Shown here piece after piece: positions 13,801 through 28,800 of a stretch of DNA of 64,000 nt (position 1 is its first letter; each line of letters begins with the position of its first letter). Location: assembly GCA_013397935.1 (NCBI GenBank), contig VZRN01005380.1, positions 535,126 through 599,125 of the forward strand, read 5' to 3'. The stretch comes from Dasyornis broadbenti. Lineage: Eukaryota > Chordata > Aves > Passeriformes > Dasyornithidae. The position numbers were made by a program, and so were the translations under genes. Below the pieces are notes generated by a model. That model was not told the origin of the DNA and did no database searches. It saw nothing but the letters and a program-made list of their open reading frames with translations.

Positions 13801-16800
13801 CCACATTTTCATGTAATGTATGTAGTAAGTAACAAAATACGAATCAAAGCGAGTGACCAGACTTGCGCGCTTCACACAAACAAAACAGCCTTTTCAACTC
13901 AGCAATAGTGTCCCGCTATCAACATGCAAACAACTGAAATCAAACTGTACTTGTGGGGAGGAGCAACCTCTTACCACACCAGCGAATACACAGCTGGAGA
14001 GACAGAAGCTTTTCAGTTTGTAAACACAAGAGTTTTGATAGCCTCAAGGAGTACATAAAACACCTACATATCAATTAGTTTTAAAAACTGCTTCCCACCA
14101 GAAGTAGATTTACCATTATATCAACAATATTAGAAAACTGATACAGTAAGTAACATTGGAAAATCTGAAGTTTTTCTGCTTAAGGAAAGAAAGAGTATAG
14201 AGCTAAAGACACTCAGAATGCATTGAGAAAATCAAAAGGGGATGTCACAGTTCTCAAAGCAGCACCTGGAAACTGCTATGGGGGAAAAATAACCCTGAGA
14301 TGCAAATGCAATGTTTCAGCAATCAATATTTTCATAACACATTAGCATATTTTCATAAGACTTTTAATCTAGCCATTCACGGTCCAAACTAGGCAGCCAG
14401 GATACATTTTAAAAGCAGTATTCTGTATAATCAAGGGTGTAAGACAACTCATATAAAAGAGAAGTCAGCCTCTCTTTGAAGTTATTTCAGTATTAATTAA
14501 TTTTTACAACTTACCTTGGGGTTTTTTCCCATATACATACAACTTATATGGGAAAGACTTAAAACCATTACATACAGTATAAATTTTCTACCCCAAATCC
14601 TATATTGTACCTGTACCATTTTTTTATTTTCTGAATCCAGAAAATGGTTTAACACTGATAGAGAACAATTTTCTCCAATCAACTGATCTCAATCAAATTT
14701 TTTTTTTCCAGCCAGAATGCAAACACCCGGAGTCTCAGAAACATTTCAAATATACTCCTTATGTCCCCCATAACCACTCCTAATTTGGCACCTCTGCTTG
14801 GTTTCATCCCCACTCTGGATTCTGAAGTCTCAAAGTCAGCTACAAAAATACTACAGAGCTAAATCCTCCTAATAAACTTCTATAATCCCAGAGGCACTTT
14901 AAGTGACAGACCAGACTGAAAACACCTGAGTGCCCTGGGAAGATAGAGATTACACACTGTTGTGCTGCATCTATATTTCTGCAAATATTTCTTGCTCAGA
15001 AACAAAATGCTTTCTTGGAAAAGGTTCTGTAGTGAACATCCAGATGTTTAACCTTCCTAAAAATAACCAAGTTCACCCTTGGAACAGTCATAATTCCAGA
15101 GCACCCTTCAGGCAAAAGCATCAGAACTAGAACATAAACTAACTCCACAAAAGTTAAACTCAGGAAAATGTAATAGCAAGATGACAAAGCTGATTTGAAC
15201 ATTAGAATTTTTAGTTGATTGTTGAAGACACCTACTAAATTTAGACACAATTCACAGTGAGTTTGTCACTTTGCATTGATTCCTGTACCTAAAAATAATA
15301 TGCTATTTTGAGTCCAAAATAGTATTACAATGCTATTTCACTTTCATAACATTATTCAGATCTGATTTTACAGATTGAACAAAGTAAAATGAAACATTTA
15401 AAAATATCCCTTAATCATTAATGTTTTATTTGAAAGCTACTTTTGTGTAAGAAGTAAAGCACCATGACGGATGTAGCCAACATAAATTTTAGCTGTTTTT
15501 AAAACACTATCTCATCACTGTTTAGCACTGGGGAGATTTTTTACGTTAAGATTTTATGCATGAGCAACTGCAACGTGTGTTGTACAGGATTAAGCACAAC
15601 AAAAATCACAACAGCCCAAAGTTTCAGACATTTTCCCTGCCTGTTTTGTTGCCTATATTTTAAGCCAGTTCTAAATCAAAGTGTCTGAAATGCAAGAAAA
15701 GGCAAATAATTATGTAAAATGAACAAAGTTGGGCAACATCTTAATATGAGAAAGAGAAAAAAAAGTGACAAAAAGGTGACAGATATGATTTGTGGATGGA
15801 AAAATGAAGATAACTTTACTTCAAAGTGAACTTTTTTTACTCAGGGCTGAACACTGGTTTGTCCAAATATTTTTCTCTAATCTCTCCTGAAATTACTACA
15901 ACAGTATAACTCTTGGAAAACACATTTTCAATCCCAAACTAGTTCTAAAAATACTAAACACATAGAGAGCCATGCACCTCTTAAGGCAAGGGCTCACATT
16001 TATTAATGATGCTGCAGGAGATGTAGAGGCTGCAGCTGTGCAAGCCAGAGCAAAGTTCTCAGTCAGCGACCAGGACTTGCTGGCACCTCAGCAGGTAGAT
16101 GGGAATAATTCCCCTTTTTTTGGAACTGCCATGTTATCCATAAATTCGTGATGTTCAGTCAAATGGACACAGGTTATTCAGGTCCCTCTACCCAAGGCAC
16201 CTGAAGCACTTCATTTCCAAGACCAGCTCCCTGTGCAGTCAGTGGAGAAGGACACGCTTCTACCCAGGGCTTACAAGTGTCCTCTGGTCTCTCCATTCCC
16301 TTCAGGTATTTATGCAGTCCTAGAGTTGAAGTTTAAAATTAAGTTGATGGGAATAATCACCCCACAATTTCTGATATATTTCTGGTATATACCAGTAAGA
16401 ATTCAATTAATCTGCGTAAGTGTTGTCTAATAGTTGGTATTTTCTTTCTCTGATTAATAACCTACTATGAAGGAAAGAAACACTGGGATTAAAAGGAGTA
16501 TGATTTAAAAAAATTACATAAAAAACATGCATGCAATCCCCAAGAGCTTTTGCTCAATTCCACTCATAATGAAGTCTTCATTCTTCTCTCTTTCAACAGC
16601 TCTCACTTATTATGCTCACCTAAGCAACCCCATGGGAAATGACAGACTTTACTAAATATTAGAAACTCTGTGGAAGGCAAATGCTGGATTTGACCAGGAA
16701 TGTGATGACAAGGAGTTTGCTCTAGGCTTCTTTCATGTTTTAGAAAGCCAATTTGTTTTCAGTTCCTTTTAGGGGGAGAATGACATAGATTCCAGAGATG

Positions 16801-19800
16801 TAGTCAGCTATATGAAATCTTGTTTCACAAAACAGAAATATGAACCACAATGTCTGCTCTTCTGGGAACAGAGGATAAATACCTAATCACATAGACCCTT
16901 ACAAAGGAAAACATTATCTTTTACTAAGAAGAAAGACTAGAGAAACATTCTTTTTCAATATTAGGCATTTGATTTTCTGCAGTAAGCGTGCAATGGCAGT
17001 ACAACCCAGCTCCAGACACGGTGCAGTATGAACTACCACAATGCCATTGGTAAGGCTGATTACTTTCATCCTTTTGTATTAAACAAGATTTAGTAACAAC
17101 TGCTTTTGAAGAGTGAAGAGAGTACACAAATTACCCACCAAAATTCAGACAAGATGGAATTTAATTCATCTTTCCTATAACAACAGGAGAAGAAAAAAAG
17201 CAGAAACAGCATCCGGCTTGTGATACACAATCATAACATACCACAGAATTATTAGCTTTAGAGTCTCCACTATTACATGTGGACAACAAAGACACTGCCA
17301 TCAGCTTTCTTCAGCGTTGATACTTCCCTAGTGTTTAACACATACCTTAATTAGGTCTTCTAATTTTCCTTTGAACTCCAACCAACACCAAAATAGTCTG
17401 CTGGATTTATTACCCACTTGCCAGATTCCACAATGGCTTCCCATTCATTTCACAGCTACAAAAGAGTCTCCTTTGGGTTTGCAAGACCTGTGTAAGAAAC
17501 TCTGCTCAGCATGAAACTGCCAGTCATCAGTTCTTTAGGAAACTCACGGCCTTCTCAGTTTCAAGCCCTCAGTACTGAGCAGAAGGGCCTCTCTCAGTGT
17601 GTTTCTCTCTTGTGGAACACAAATCTAGCTCGGGGCACAATGCTGCTCCTAACCCTGTGCCTCCATATGCATCAGCCAAAACACATCTGGTTCTTCCCTC
17701 CTCCCTTCAGGAGACAGACACCATGAATCAGAACGTCATATATCTTCATTTGTAAACCGTGAGCTACCTTGGCAATAACTGTTCTATAAATTTATAAGAC
17801 AGATAAATTGTGAGCGTTAAGTAGGCTGTATTCCTTCCCTGTCCATCTTTCTGTGCAATTCCAACAGTGTCTTAATTAGCAGTATGAATTATTTGCTATG
17901 GTAATAGGGAGATATTCAAAGCACAGAATGATAATTTCCCTGAAAGTTCAAACAACACACTGGCTGGAGATACACCTCCTGAGACATTATTAGGAAAAGA
18001 CAAATAAAAATATAAGCATCTCTACCACATCCAAGGCTAGACTATTGCACAAGTGAAAAATTTCTTTACAAAATACAATACAGCTACATGAATGCTGTAA
18101 TGGTCATCATGGTAAGCAATGAGAAATGTAAGCAACTAAGCCTGGAAAAGTCCAAGCACAACTGTACTAGTTCCCAACTTAATGTTCAGACGATTGGTCA
18201 CAGGCAAGTTGTGGCAGAACAGCAGTGTGTGTAGCACTTGATTACAGAGTTCTGATGCCACAGCATATGCCATTCAGTAGCAGTTATTTTCTTTCAAGAG
18301 GCTAAACAATTATCAATTGCTAAAAGAAAGAAAGAAACAAACACAAGAAAAAATCCCAGCCCAAGCGAATGCCCCGAGGTACAGAAGCCATTCCAACATA
18401 CAGAAGCACACACCAGCTCCTAATTCCCATTCTGACTGTAGAGACAGAATACGCCTTAGTGTGGAAATTACACCTGGCACCAACCCAACACTTGTTAATA
18501 AGCAAAGCAGGTAACTGGTTACCTTGTCACTAAATTCTGCTGAGATTATGGACTTAAAATTCTCTCTTAATGTCATGAAAACAACAACACAGATCTTAAA
18601 TCCAACCAACACAGTGACAGAAAGGGTTTCTCAGCCATTCTCTTCAGATTTTCGTCTTAAGAGAGTTTTTGTAACCTTCCAGCAGGGAAAGCACAGCTTG
18701 GCTGGCAGCAAGGAGAGTCTGTCACTGATCAAAACCAGAGCAACACTTTGAGAGGAATTCAGAACCACACCATCACCACCACACGGCAACCAAAACACAA
18801 CACCTTCCTTGAGCCTCACCCAGCACAGCTTCACGCTCGTGGGATTTTTCCTCTTGGAAAGAATGGGACCCAACTCACTTTGGTCAATTCCCTAATTGAA
18901 AATTCAAAAGCAAGGTCTGGTACATTTAAATCTTTAAAAATTACTTGAAAGAAAATTACTTTTGTGATGAAAATTGCAAACAGCATTAGAGTTGTGCAGA
19001 GTGTTTATCACCATTTGGTCTTAGCCTACTTGCCTTATATCAGAAATGGGTGGGTGGTGTATCCTTAAGTTTAGTAAGATTTAAAAAAAGAAAGAAAAAG
19101 AAAAGCCCAGTTACAACATGCTAAAAATTTAACTGAAGACCTCCCCCATGATCAAGAAAACATCCACTCAGCACTGATTACTAAAAATATCTCAACATAT
19201 TATATACCCAAGACACTTCTAGTTACAAAACATCTACTCAGAGCAACTTTTGCTTCCAAAATAAAAGCACTATGAATTTCTATTAGTTTGGCATTTTAGA
19301 GTTACTACCTTCAGGTGGTATAAGAAAATATAAATACTTGCTTCACATTACAGGGCTGAATAGCTTGCATGGAAAAACTATAGGATATCACTCCCTTGAT
19401 AAAGTACCACACTAGCTAAGATCCATGAATTCACATCCATCCTACAACTATTTTAAAATTATTCCTTTGTTCCTCTCTCTGTACAAACTCCCAGCAAAGA
19501 AATTAACAGCCACAGAAATATAAAGGGTAAGTTGGATCTCTTCAGATGATTTGGGGCATTATTCAGTGTCCAGAGGGGTCAGGAGACTCTGTTATCTCAC
19601 TTCAACAAACTTGGAAAGACTGTAGCACTGCAGCCTTTCCAAATTAGTCATACACACCCTATAAATAGATTGTCATGGAGTTCTAGAATCCTGCCCATCC
19701 AAAGCTATCCATTTCCTATGCAGTACCAAGGTACAGGACATTCAGCAGCAAGTTTCCTAACAGCACTGAAAAATTCCATGACAAAAAACTTCAGTAGTTG

Positions 19801-22800
19801 AACTACCATCAGCAAAATAAAGGCTACTGTTAGTAACACGGGATAACAAATTTTCACACTTTACCCTAATGAAATGAAACTGTATTTCCTTTCATTTCCT
19901 ATAAACTTCCAGAACTGGAGCAATAAGTTATTTGCACCAGGTTCCAGACAACTGGGTCTTTAATATAAGAAAACAAAGCCTGTCTTCTGTTCATGCACTT
20001 CAGCCTCATCCCAGACACTGTCTTCCACCCAAGTCCAAAAGTGGCATTTTTCTGAATAAGGTTGTTCAAGACAAAAACTCTGTATAACTAATTGCTCAAC
20101 TCCACCCTTCTCCTCTTGGTCCTCTTACAGCCACGTTACCCAAGAGACAGATGTGCTGCAGATCGGGACTAAGTTCATCTAAAGTGCAGCTGAGGCAGGC
20201 TGCACTTTAGACTTTAGAACATCATCCTGGGCATATTTATCATCAGCATTCCATCATACGCAGAATATTATGGCTGTCATGGTGCCACCAAGCAGTCAAA
20301 AATAACAACGACAAAAGAAAACAGATTATTATGTGTCAGAAAGGGAGGACTATCAGGATATACAGGGAAATTCCTGTTGTCCTGCACTACTCTGCCAAGA
20401 GCCCCACAGCACTGCTATGCTTAGACTGTCCCTCAGCCCAGTCAGACAAGCACAGACTCCGACAGCCCCAGCACTGAGACTGTCTGACACCTGCCAAGGT
20501 GTGAACTGAACTCACAGCTCTGTCACTTAACCAGGAGCTGGCCATTGCCCTTGGCCAAATTGCACAAATAACCCAGCACCAGAGACAGGACAAGCTGCAT
20601 TGCCTCTGAGGAACTCATGAATGACTTCACCCTGAAAAACTTATTGTAACACACTGCAAGACAAATGTGCAGTCGTTTTGGCAACTTTGCTTGGACAGGA
20701 AACAACACAGTGTGCAATATTTATTTCAATATTTAAGGCAATAAATATTACTAAATCTGTAATCTGACTTCTTATGGGATGCAGAAAGGTGGGTAACAGA
20801 CTACACCAAAAAGGTTCAGGCCAAAGTATGTATCTCCATCGTAATAGAGATGGAGACCCATCTCACAGAGAAGAACACCCAAAAAAATGTACCTAGAGAT
20901 TTCCTAACAAGCACATACAGGAATACCACTACTTGATCACATTTGACCACTTGCACTCATCCAGAAGTCAAAACCAGAAGGTGAAGTTGATCCTCTCTGA
21001 TGTATACAATTTCACTCAGGACACATAGATGATATAGATGATAACTTGCTCTCAAAGTATTAGCTAAAGACAGTCTGTGCGTATTTCTGCTTAACTTCTT
21101 TACCTTGTGGCCAACTCCATCCTTTATCCCTAGGCGCTCACTCTAGCCCTGCTTGTCATCTTGCACAAGCATCCCAAGGCTCTAATCAAAGCTACACTCC
21201 AGGAGGCAAAACTGTCCCAGACCACCACAAAGTCCCTGTTCTGGATTTGCTCACTCTCCACAAAGCAGCAGTAGAGAAATTTTTCCATCTAACCTTGTTC
21301 TAACTATCTGGAGTATAATACTCACTGCAGTGAAGGACTAATAGAAGAAGGGTTTATTCACATTCATCATGTTTCTTTTCTAAGTGACAGAGCTGGTCAC
21401 GCAGAGCAGAACTCAGCAGAATGTGCTGCAAATCCCATCTTCTTGCTAAGTCACTGCATCCTCATAAAGCAGATGCAACAACTGAAGCAAAAACAGTGGG
21501 TCAGAGCAAGAAAGTGCAGGAATACTTGTACTAGAACCATACACCTGGTTTATTTGTGAGATACAGGTGTTTTTGGCGATGAATGTGACAGAAAAGCTTA
21601 ACATGTACATATATGCAGGCACTATGGGGTTAAACCCTAGAACAAGTCCCAGGAAGATACCCTAGCAAATGTCCCAGGATCTATATCTTTTCCCTAAACT
21701 AAGGATCATCACTTTGTAGATTACACAGGTCCAAAAATGCAGCTGGTCTAACTGATGGAAGAACACTCACCCAAAGACTTAATGTAAAAAGACACTACAG
21801 AGTCCCCTCACATATGGAGGATATTGATCTGAACACTGCATTGCTTCCTATACAAAACACATCTTTCCATCCCAATATGAAAAAAATAATTCTTATTTGG
21901 AGGTTTAATTTCCACAGCAATTCTTGTAACTTAAGTTACAAATATGCGGAATACCATGATACTAATAATTTTTTTTTAAGTTATCTTAAACAAGTAAGAA
22001 AGACGTTAGTTGTTTTTATCACAGAAATCAGAACACAGGATATTTTCTCACCTATATTGACTCCACTGTTGACTTAAAAAACCAAACCAAAACCACACCT
22101 CATACCTCTGACACTTAGACTGGTATTTATTGATTATGTGCTTAGAAATCCAAACTCTTTTTAGCAGTGTATTCAGAAGTCAGATAAAAAAACAAAACTA
22201 ACAACTAATAGTTTAATCAAAGTATTTAACAGTCAGCCCTTAAAAACAACAAGCCAGAACCAAAGACAAATTGACCAATATGACCTTGTCGGAAAGAGCA
22301 GCTCTGAGCGCTATTGATGAGTTAATTTTATCAACATACTTTATCACCCCATGCCCGTGCAGAATGAAACACTATTTTATAAACATTTCATAAAAGAATG
22401 AGTTAAAACCATGAGCACCCAACTAGGAATCTTCAGTGACTGTGGTAAAAGTACACTCCTGTGTGAGTCAAAGCTATGGAGTAGCCAGTCTGTCTAGCAA
22501 GATTTAAGAAGCTTTCATCATGCTGGGCCTGTATTAAGACAAATTCATTTTGTCTGCTGATGGCTGGTGAAATTCTGAAACAGACATGACTATTCACAAC
22601 TGCACCAAACCACGAGGGGATTCAGCTGGCATGAAAATACAAAATATGAACCATCAAAACAGGCAGCCTGCTTTTGCCACCTCCAATTGAGAGGCAAACT
22701 CCAAAAAAAAGGGTCTTGACAGCACCACAGGTGGCTGCTTCCCAGATGAACACAGCACATGAGAGAAGCGGTGCTGCACTAGACTGGCCATGGATTGATC

Positions 22801-25800
22801 TCTACATCACACCTCATTGCAGGAGAAGCACAGGACATTCACACAACCAAGTGTCAGGGTTATGGCAGCTGAGTCCATTCCAGGTGTGAAAAACAGGTAG
22901 CAGAACAGACAGAGACTGTTTTCAACAAACTCTTGCCCAAAGAGCTAAGAAGCTTTGCTTGTGACAACAACAAAAAGTAGGAACATTTTTTAGAGTGTTT
23001 TAGAAATCTTAAGAAACTTTTTCCAGTAAAGCCCCCTGCAGAGAAATATTTCTGGTTTATGGCAGACTCTTTTCATCTTTTGATTTAGCTTTAAGGTAGT
23101 GTGCTTTTTTAATGTTCTATCTGCAAAAATATAAAAAATAAAGAGAAAGATAACTAGCTGGAAAACCAACATTGGGGTTCTTCTAAGGCACTTAAGTATG
23201 ATAAAGAGGTTCTTTCTGTTCTGTACCATCTGTAACTGCTTACAGCTGCATCTGCTTTACAAGTAGTCAAGCTAGCACAAAATTAAAGAAAAAAGAATTT
23301 CAGCTCTTCACTATTTAGTTTTAAAGTTTCCTTCTTCTTGAGGAAAAAAAGCACTCTTTAAACTACTTTCAACCTAAAGCTTAATTAGATTCTACTTTTC
23401 ATCTTCAAAATCCTGCAGAGATCATAATGTTCCCCATGAGAGCTTTTAGCCCTTTGTGGTAACTTCTTGGAACAGCTATTCAAGTGAAGGTATAGGATCA
23501 GCCACCTCAAGGAGAGCTCAGAGAGCAGATAATCTTTCCTCCAGCACACAGACCATCAATCTGAACTTCCAGAAAGGACCAGAATGACCTTGAGCCATTA
23601 AACCTAGAAAGCAAGCCATAGACACACCCCATCTCACCAGTCTGCAACACAGGCTACAGAAATCCATATAATCCAGCTCTGTTTGCTCCTTTGCCTCCTG
23701 CTATTTCACCAACCTCACCTTTAGCTAACAGTGACCTAGAGAAGGGACTTCCCATTGACTAAATAAGTCAAAGTCACACTACACCTATTTTATCTTGCCA
23801 AATAGGTCGGACACAGATGATGATGAGATAAATCACAAATGTAACCTGAAAGTGGCACCAGTAAAATCACTTTGTTGTATAACAACTTACCATTGAGCTT
23901 TTACATCCAATGTATCTGTACCAACACCTGGCTGATCCTAATTACAATGATTACTCAGAAATCACTGCTGAATTTCTACCCACTACTAAAGTTTCCAGAT
24001 AAATTTAAATCACATTTTAAATCTGAGCTATCTATGCAACAGGAGGAGGGATGTCAGATGGCCAAGAGACACAGACAGCAGAACTAAGACTGAGCAGAGC
24101 CATAACTCAGCTGCTGTGGTCACCCTTGTCCTGCTAATTGCACTACTGCAGAGCTCTAACATTTTGTAATGCTGGTTCTTGTCCAAGCTGTGCTATCTCA
24201 ACTGGAGTAAGCTGAGCTTATTATTCCAGTAATGACTGAAACTAAAATAACTCCTGAGGATACACACTTGCTACTAGTTCAGCCCATATAGAGAACCCCT
24301 CTGCAAAACTGTACTTGACAGAAACATGAACCAAATTTACATGCTGAGATCACTTGATTTTTTTTGTGCCCTCTGAAACCACACTGCACCACGAATCCAT
24401 TCATATAAGTCTTTGCTATTCTAACATGAAGCTGCTACTTCCAATAATACTGACATGAGAAAATGGTGTAAGCAGAGTTCAGACTTCTGTGATACAGTGA
24501 AACACTGTCAATTCTTAATATTTCTGTTGATCTTTGAACTTCTGAAATATTCTGAAAGATACTTAAAATTATATATCATTGCAAATTTATTAGAAGTTAT
24601 CTTCTGGCTAGTTATCAGATGAACAAAAGGACTTTTTAAAGATAGTTCAGTGCAAAAAACAGCAGAGTCCACAGGAATGAAGACGGAAATCTGAACTTTC
24701 CAAAACAGCAAGCAGAGAAGCACTGACTGAGTACAACTAAGAGGACTGAAGGGTGCTTAGCTTTAATGGCCAGTAGTTAATGGTGCACAAAACCATGCTT
24801 TTTGTTTTAGATGAACTGAAGAATAATTTAGATTTGAGCCTATTTCTACAGGTAACTCACACCAAAGTTAAAGACTGTGTATATGAACAGAAGGTGGAAC
24901 CCCCTGGGTCTCCTCCTGCTTCCTCCACACAACCTCTACTGTGGAGGTGCCCACAGGAATGAGGTTACAGCATAAAAATGGAAGAAAATCATTTCACAGT
25001 CTTTGGCTACATACCTACCTGCATGGGAAAACACTTTTTGGGTCTAAAGTCTATGAACTAGCCACAGGAAGTAAAGGAAGAACATCTAAACCTGAGAGTC
25101 ACAGAAGAAAATACTGTTTTCAGAAGGAAGAAAAGTAAGAGTCAAACAGTGTAATTTTCCCATCAGATTCCACTGGTCAGGGAAAACGCTACCATATATA
25201 AACCATAAGATATGATTGTATTCCTCCAAATGCTACATTGTCAACTTCATAAAAGCGGAATCTTAAATATAATACTGTACAGCAGAGAATCATCTTAGTG
25301 CATTCTTCCCTACTTTAGGACACTGGCTGTGATGGTTTTAAAGAAATCCCTTTCTGACATTCTGAAAAAAAAGTCACCTCAGCCTTTAAATCCTGTCCTC
25401 ACTCGAGTATAAGGACAGGCTCATGTCATGCATTCAGTATTTTAAGAATCCCTGCTGTTGTAGGATATTAACAATACTCTAAGTTTACTTAGTTAGTTAT
25501 CAGTCACAGAGTATCCTTCCAAAAAGCCAGCAGACCATGACTTTCTGACAGCCCTGTCTATACCCTAAAACTTAATGTGACACACAGATATGGGGGCTAT
25601 CCAAGGGAATCTAGGACCTGAGGCATAGGTCAGACCCTAAAAATACTCAACAGAATCTAATAATGAAGATGACAGCAACACAGCTACACAATTAATGAGC
25701 TCTGGTATAATGTCATCATTGGGGTTCTAGTGGACAGTGAGTCACTTTATGTATCGGGAGAGCTGAGCTTCTCTCAGGGAAGCACATGAGGAGAGAACCC

Positions 25801-28800
25801 TGGTATGGCAGATCAGAGTATTTCAGGCACAGACACCAAAAGATTTAGAAGCAGAGATCATCAACACAAGCATCCTTGGAATACTTAAAGAGGAAGGGGA
25901 TCAGCAAGTGTTGCAACGACACATATGCTCCATTAATCTTATTAAATCATCACCTTTCCAAGTCGGTCTGACTGCCTGAATCCCGTCCAGCTGCACAGCA
26001 GCTTGTGCTTCGCTCCACGCAATGCCCATCAGTGGCTGACTCGCTTCAAATTTTCATCCTAATAACTGACACTAAAGCAATGGAGCACCAAAAAGAAAAT
26101 GTGCACAATCAATGTTTTTCCCCACCAATTTAATCCTTGGTTCTTTGTGGAACCTTTCCTTATATGTCACCAGAATTAAATTAGACTGTTTTGACTGAAT
26201 TACTTGTGCCAACTATTTGCGTTTAGAGTATATTACAATGCTTAGAGTCATCGTAAAATGTTAAAGGGCAATAAAGACAATGACACCTATGCCAGAGATG
26301 CTGATATATCACATCATCAAAATAAGGCAATAACTGAGATACTGAAAAAGACCAGTGTCTGTTCTGCTCTTCTTTCAATTTTTGGGAAATAAAAGACACT
26401 GCATTTTAAAAAGCACAATACATTTTTCAAAATACGTTTTGTAGGAAGGTTTCCTAAGTACCCATTTTTTGGCATTGTGTTTCAGTGACAAATGATTATT
26501 GAGTTTTCAGCAACTGAATCTAGTATTAAAAACTGTGATATTCACCAAAACACAACTTATCTCGAAAGAACTCAATGTGCTCAACTAATTTGTCTGGTGC
26601 TTCCCACAAAACTCCTCGAATTCCACATCAGGTTGCTTAACTCATACCAAAATCCCAAAGTACACAAAATAAGCAAGTTATTGGCTCTACCCTTCAGCAG
26701 AAGAAAGAGATGCTCTCAGATCCATCAAACTTCACACAAACCACAAGAACAAGTATTGATATTGGTGGATCCACACACCTAAGCACTCACCTGTGATACA
26801 GGAAATCATATTGAGGTCATCTTCTGTCCACGGAAATCCAACCTTTCATCCCTAGAAAAGCAGCCTGAACTACCCCCACAAACTACAGACCCTTCAGTCT
26901 TCCATACCAGGTTTTTATCAAGGCAGGAAGTGGAATCCAGGTCCCTGCCAATCCCAGGCAGAAAGGCATGCCTGCCTCCTGGCCCAGCAAATATTTACAG
27001 TATTCTATATGAAGTGAAACAGATTTAAGTGGACACACAAAGCTCAATCTCTGAATAACACATAGTTTGGTAATGAGAACACTCCCCTGGAAGGTGAGAG
27101 ATGCAAGGCCAGAAACCCTGGGGGATGGAACTGATCTCCTGCATCCTAGCCAAGATCTCCAGTCACTGGGTAAAACTAAAGGAACCATTAACTTCTATCA
27201 CCAAGGTATCCTGAACAGGTTAAATGAAAAACTGACAGAAATCTTAATTAAAATAGGTACTGCACGCCAGCACCAAAAGAACATTGATTTATGTTCTTCA
27301 TTTAAAATTTTTTCTTAAAGAATTATTAATATGTAAGTAAATACAGCCTTACAATTAACACTGTTACCACTGACAGGAGGACACACATGTACATTCAAGT
27401 AACTGTAAACTTCTACTAATCCCATGCTCTTTGCATTATTTGTCTTTCAGCCAAGTGCTGTAGACAGTGCGCCTGTCTACACGATACACAGCCTGAGATA
27501 GCAAAAGCTCCAGGGAGGATAACAAACAAGTGAAGTGAGACTGGTCCTGAAAGACAAACATATGAACTATAAACCTGATATTCTCAAATTTATTGAGGTT
27601 TAAGTCACTTTTCTGATGCCAGATACTCACGCACATTCATACAATGACATCCTTGTTCCCAGGAGGCTCCTAACAATCGTTAAAATGGAATGTGGCTGGT
27701 AATTTCAGTTCCTGAAAAATGTAAGATTAAGAGCCAAAGTCCATGTTTGCATGCAGGATTTCATGACAGATTTTTGACAGCAGCACAACAGAATGTAATC
27801 TATGTGCTTTGCAACCTGTTGCCTATCAAGTGCAATATTTTAAAAATTCAGGTGAATTATTTGTTTTCTGTTGTAAACTGCCTCCCATTCTCAAAACACC
27901 TTAATTAGTCAGTTAAAGACTCTCAACCTAAACTGAGCAAACAAGCAAAAAATCTTGAATGCAAAAAATTATTTTACTAGTACTTGACATGTTCTGTCAA
28001 CAAGCTGTAGCTCCTCTTACTCCCTGCCCTCCCACATACACATCTAATCCAGCCAACTAAGACTTGAAAGCACCACCTCAGTCTTCTGGAAGAAACTGCA
28101 TTTTAATTCAAGGCAGCAGCATGTTAAATGCTTAATTGCAATCAAAGCAAATTCTCAGACCTCTGAATCTAGACAGACTTCTAACACCAACCAATTTGAA
28201 TTCTCCCAGGAGCAAAGACAGCACTGTACATTTACACTTATTCCAAAACCAGTAGTTTTATTGATTACTCTGACACATCATTAGATTTAATTTCCACACC
28301 CTTTGCATTATGAAGAGAAGCTTCTAAATATATCCCCATTTTACTCATGAAACATTTGATGGCTAATACAAGAATCATCCCACTGATTATAACACTTAAG
28401 AGGGAGTTCAGTTGTTTTTAAGACTAGTGACTCAGTAGAGCGCCTTCTTTTTTTGTTCTTAGCTTACCCTCCCAGTCTGTCTCGTAATCATCATCCTGAG
28501 AGGGCACACACGCATGGCAATCCATATTACTCTTATACAACACTCTGGGAAAGGAAATATCAAAAATACATTTGGTTTTGGTGTAGAAGTCCCCTTCTTC
28601 ACTCTTCACAAATGAAGGAAGCTGTGAAAAATCTTTTGTGCATTCAAAGGGCAAAAAAGAACAAAGCAATCTCTATGGCCAGACTGGGCAACAGTAAAAA
28701 GGGAGGGAGTGTTACATCAGGCCTTGAAAAACACTGAACACCTACTAACTGAAGATAAACAAGATACGAATGGTGTTGTGCCTTCTCAACAGGCTCCAGC

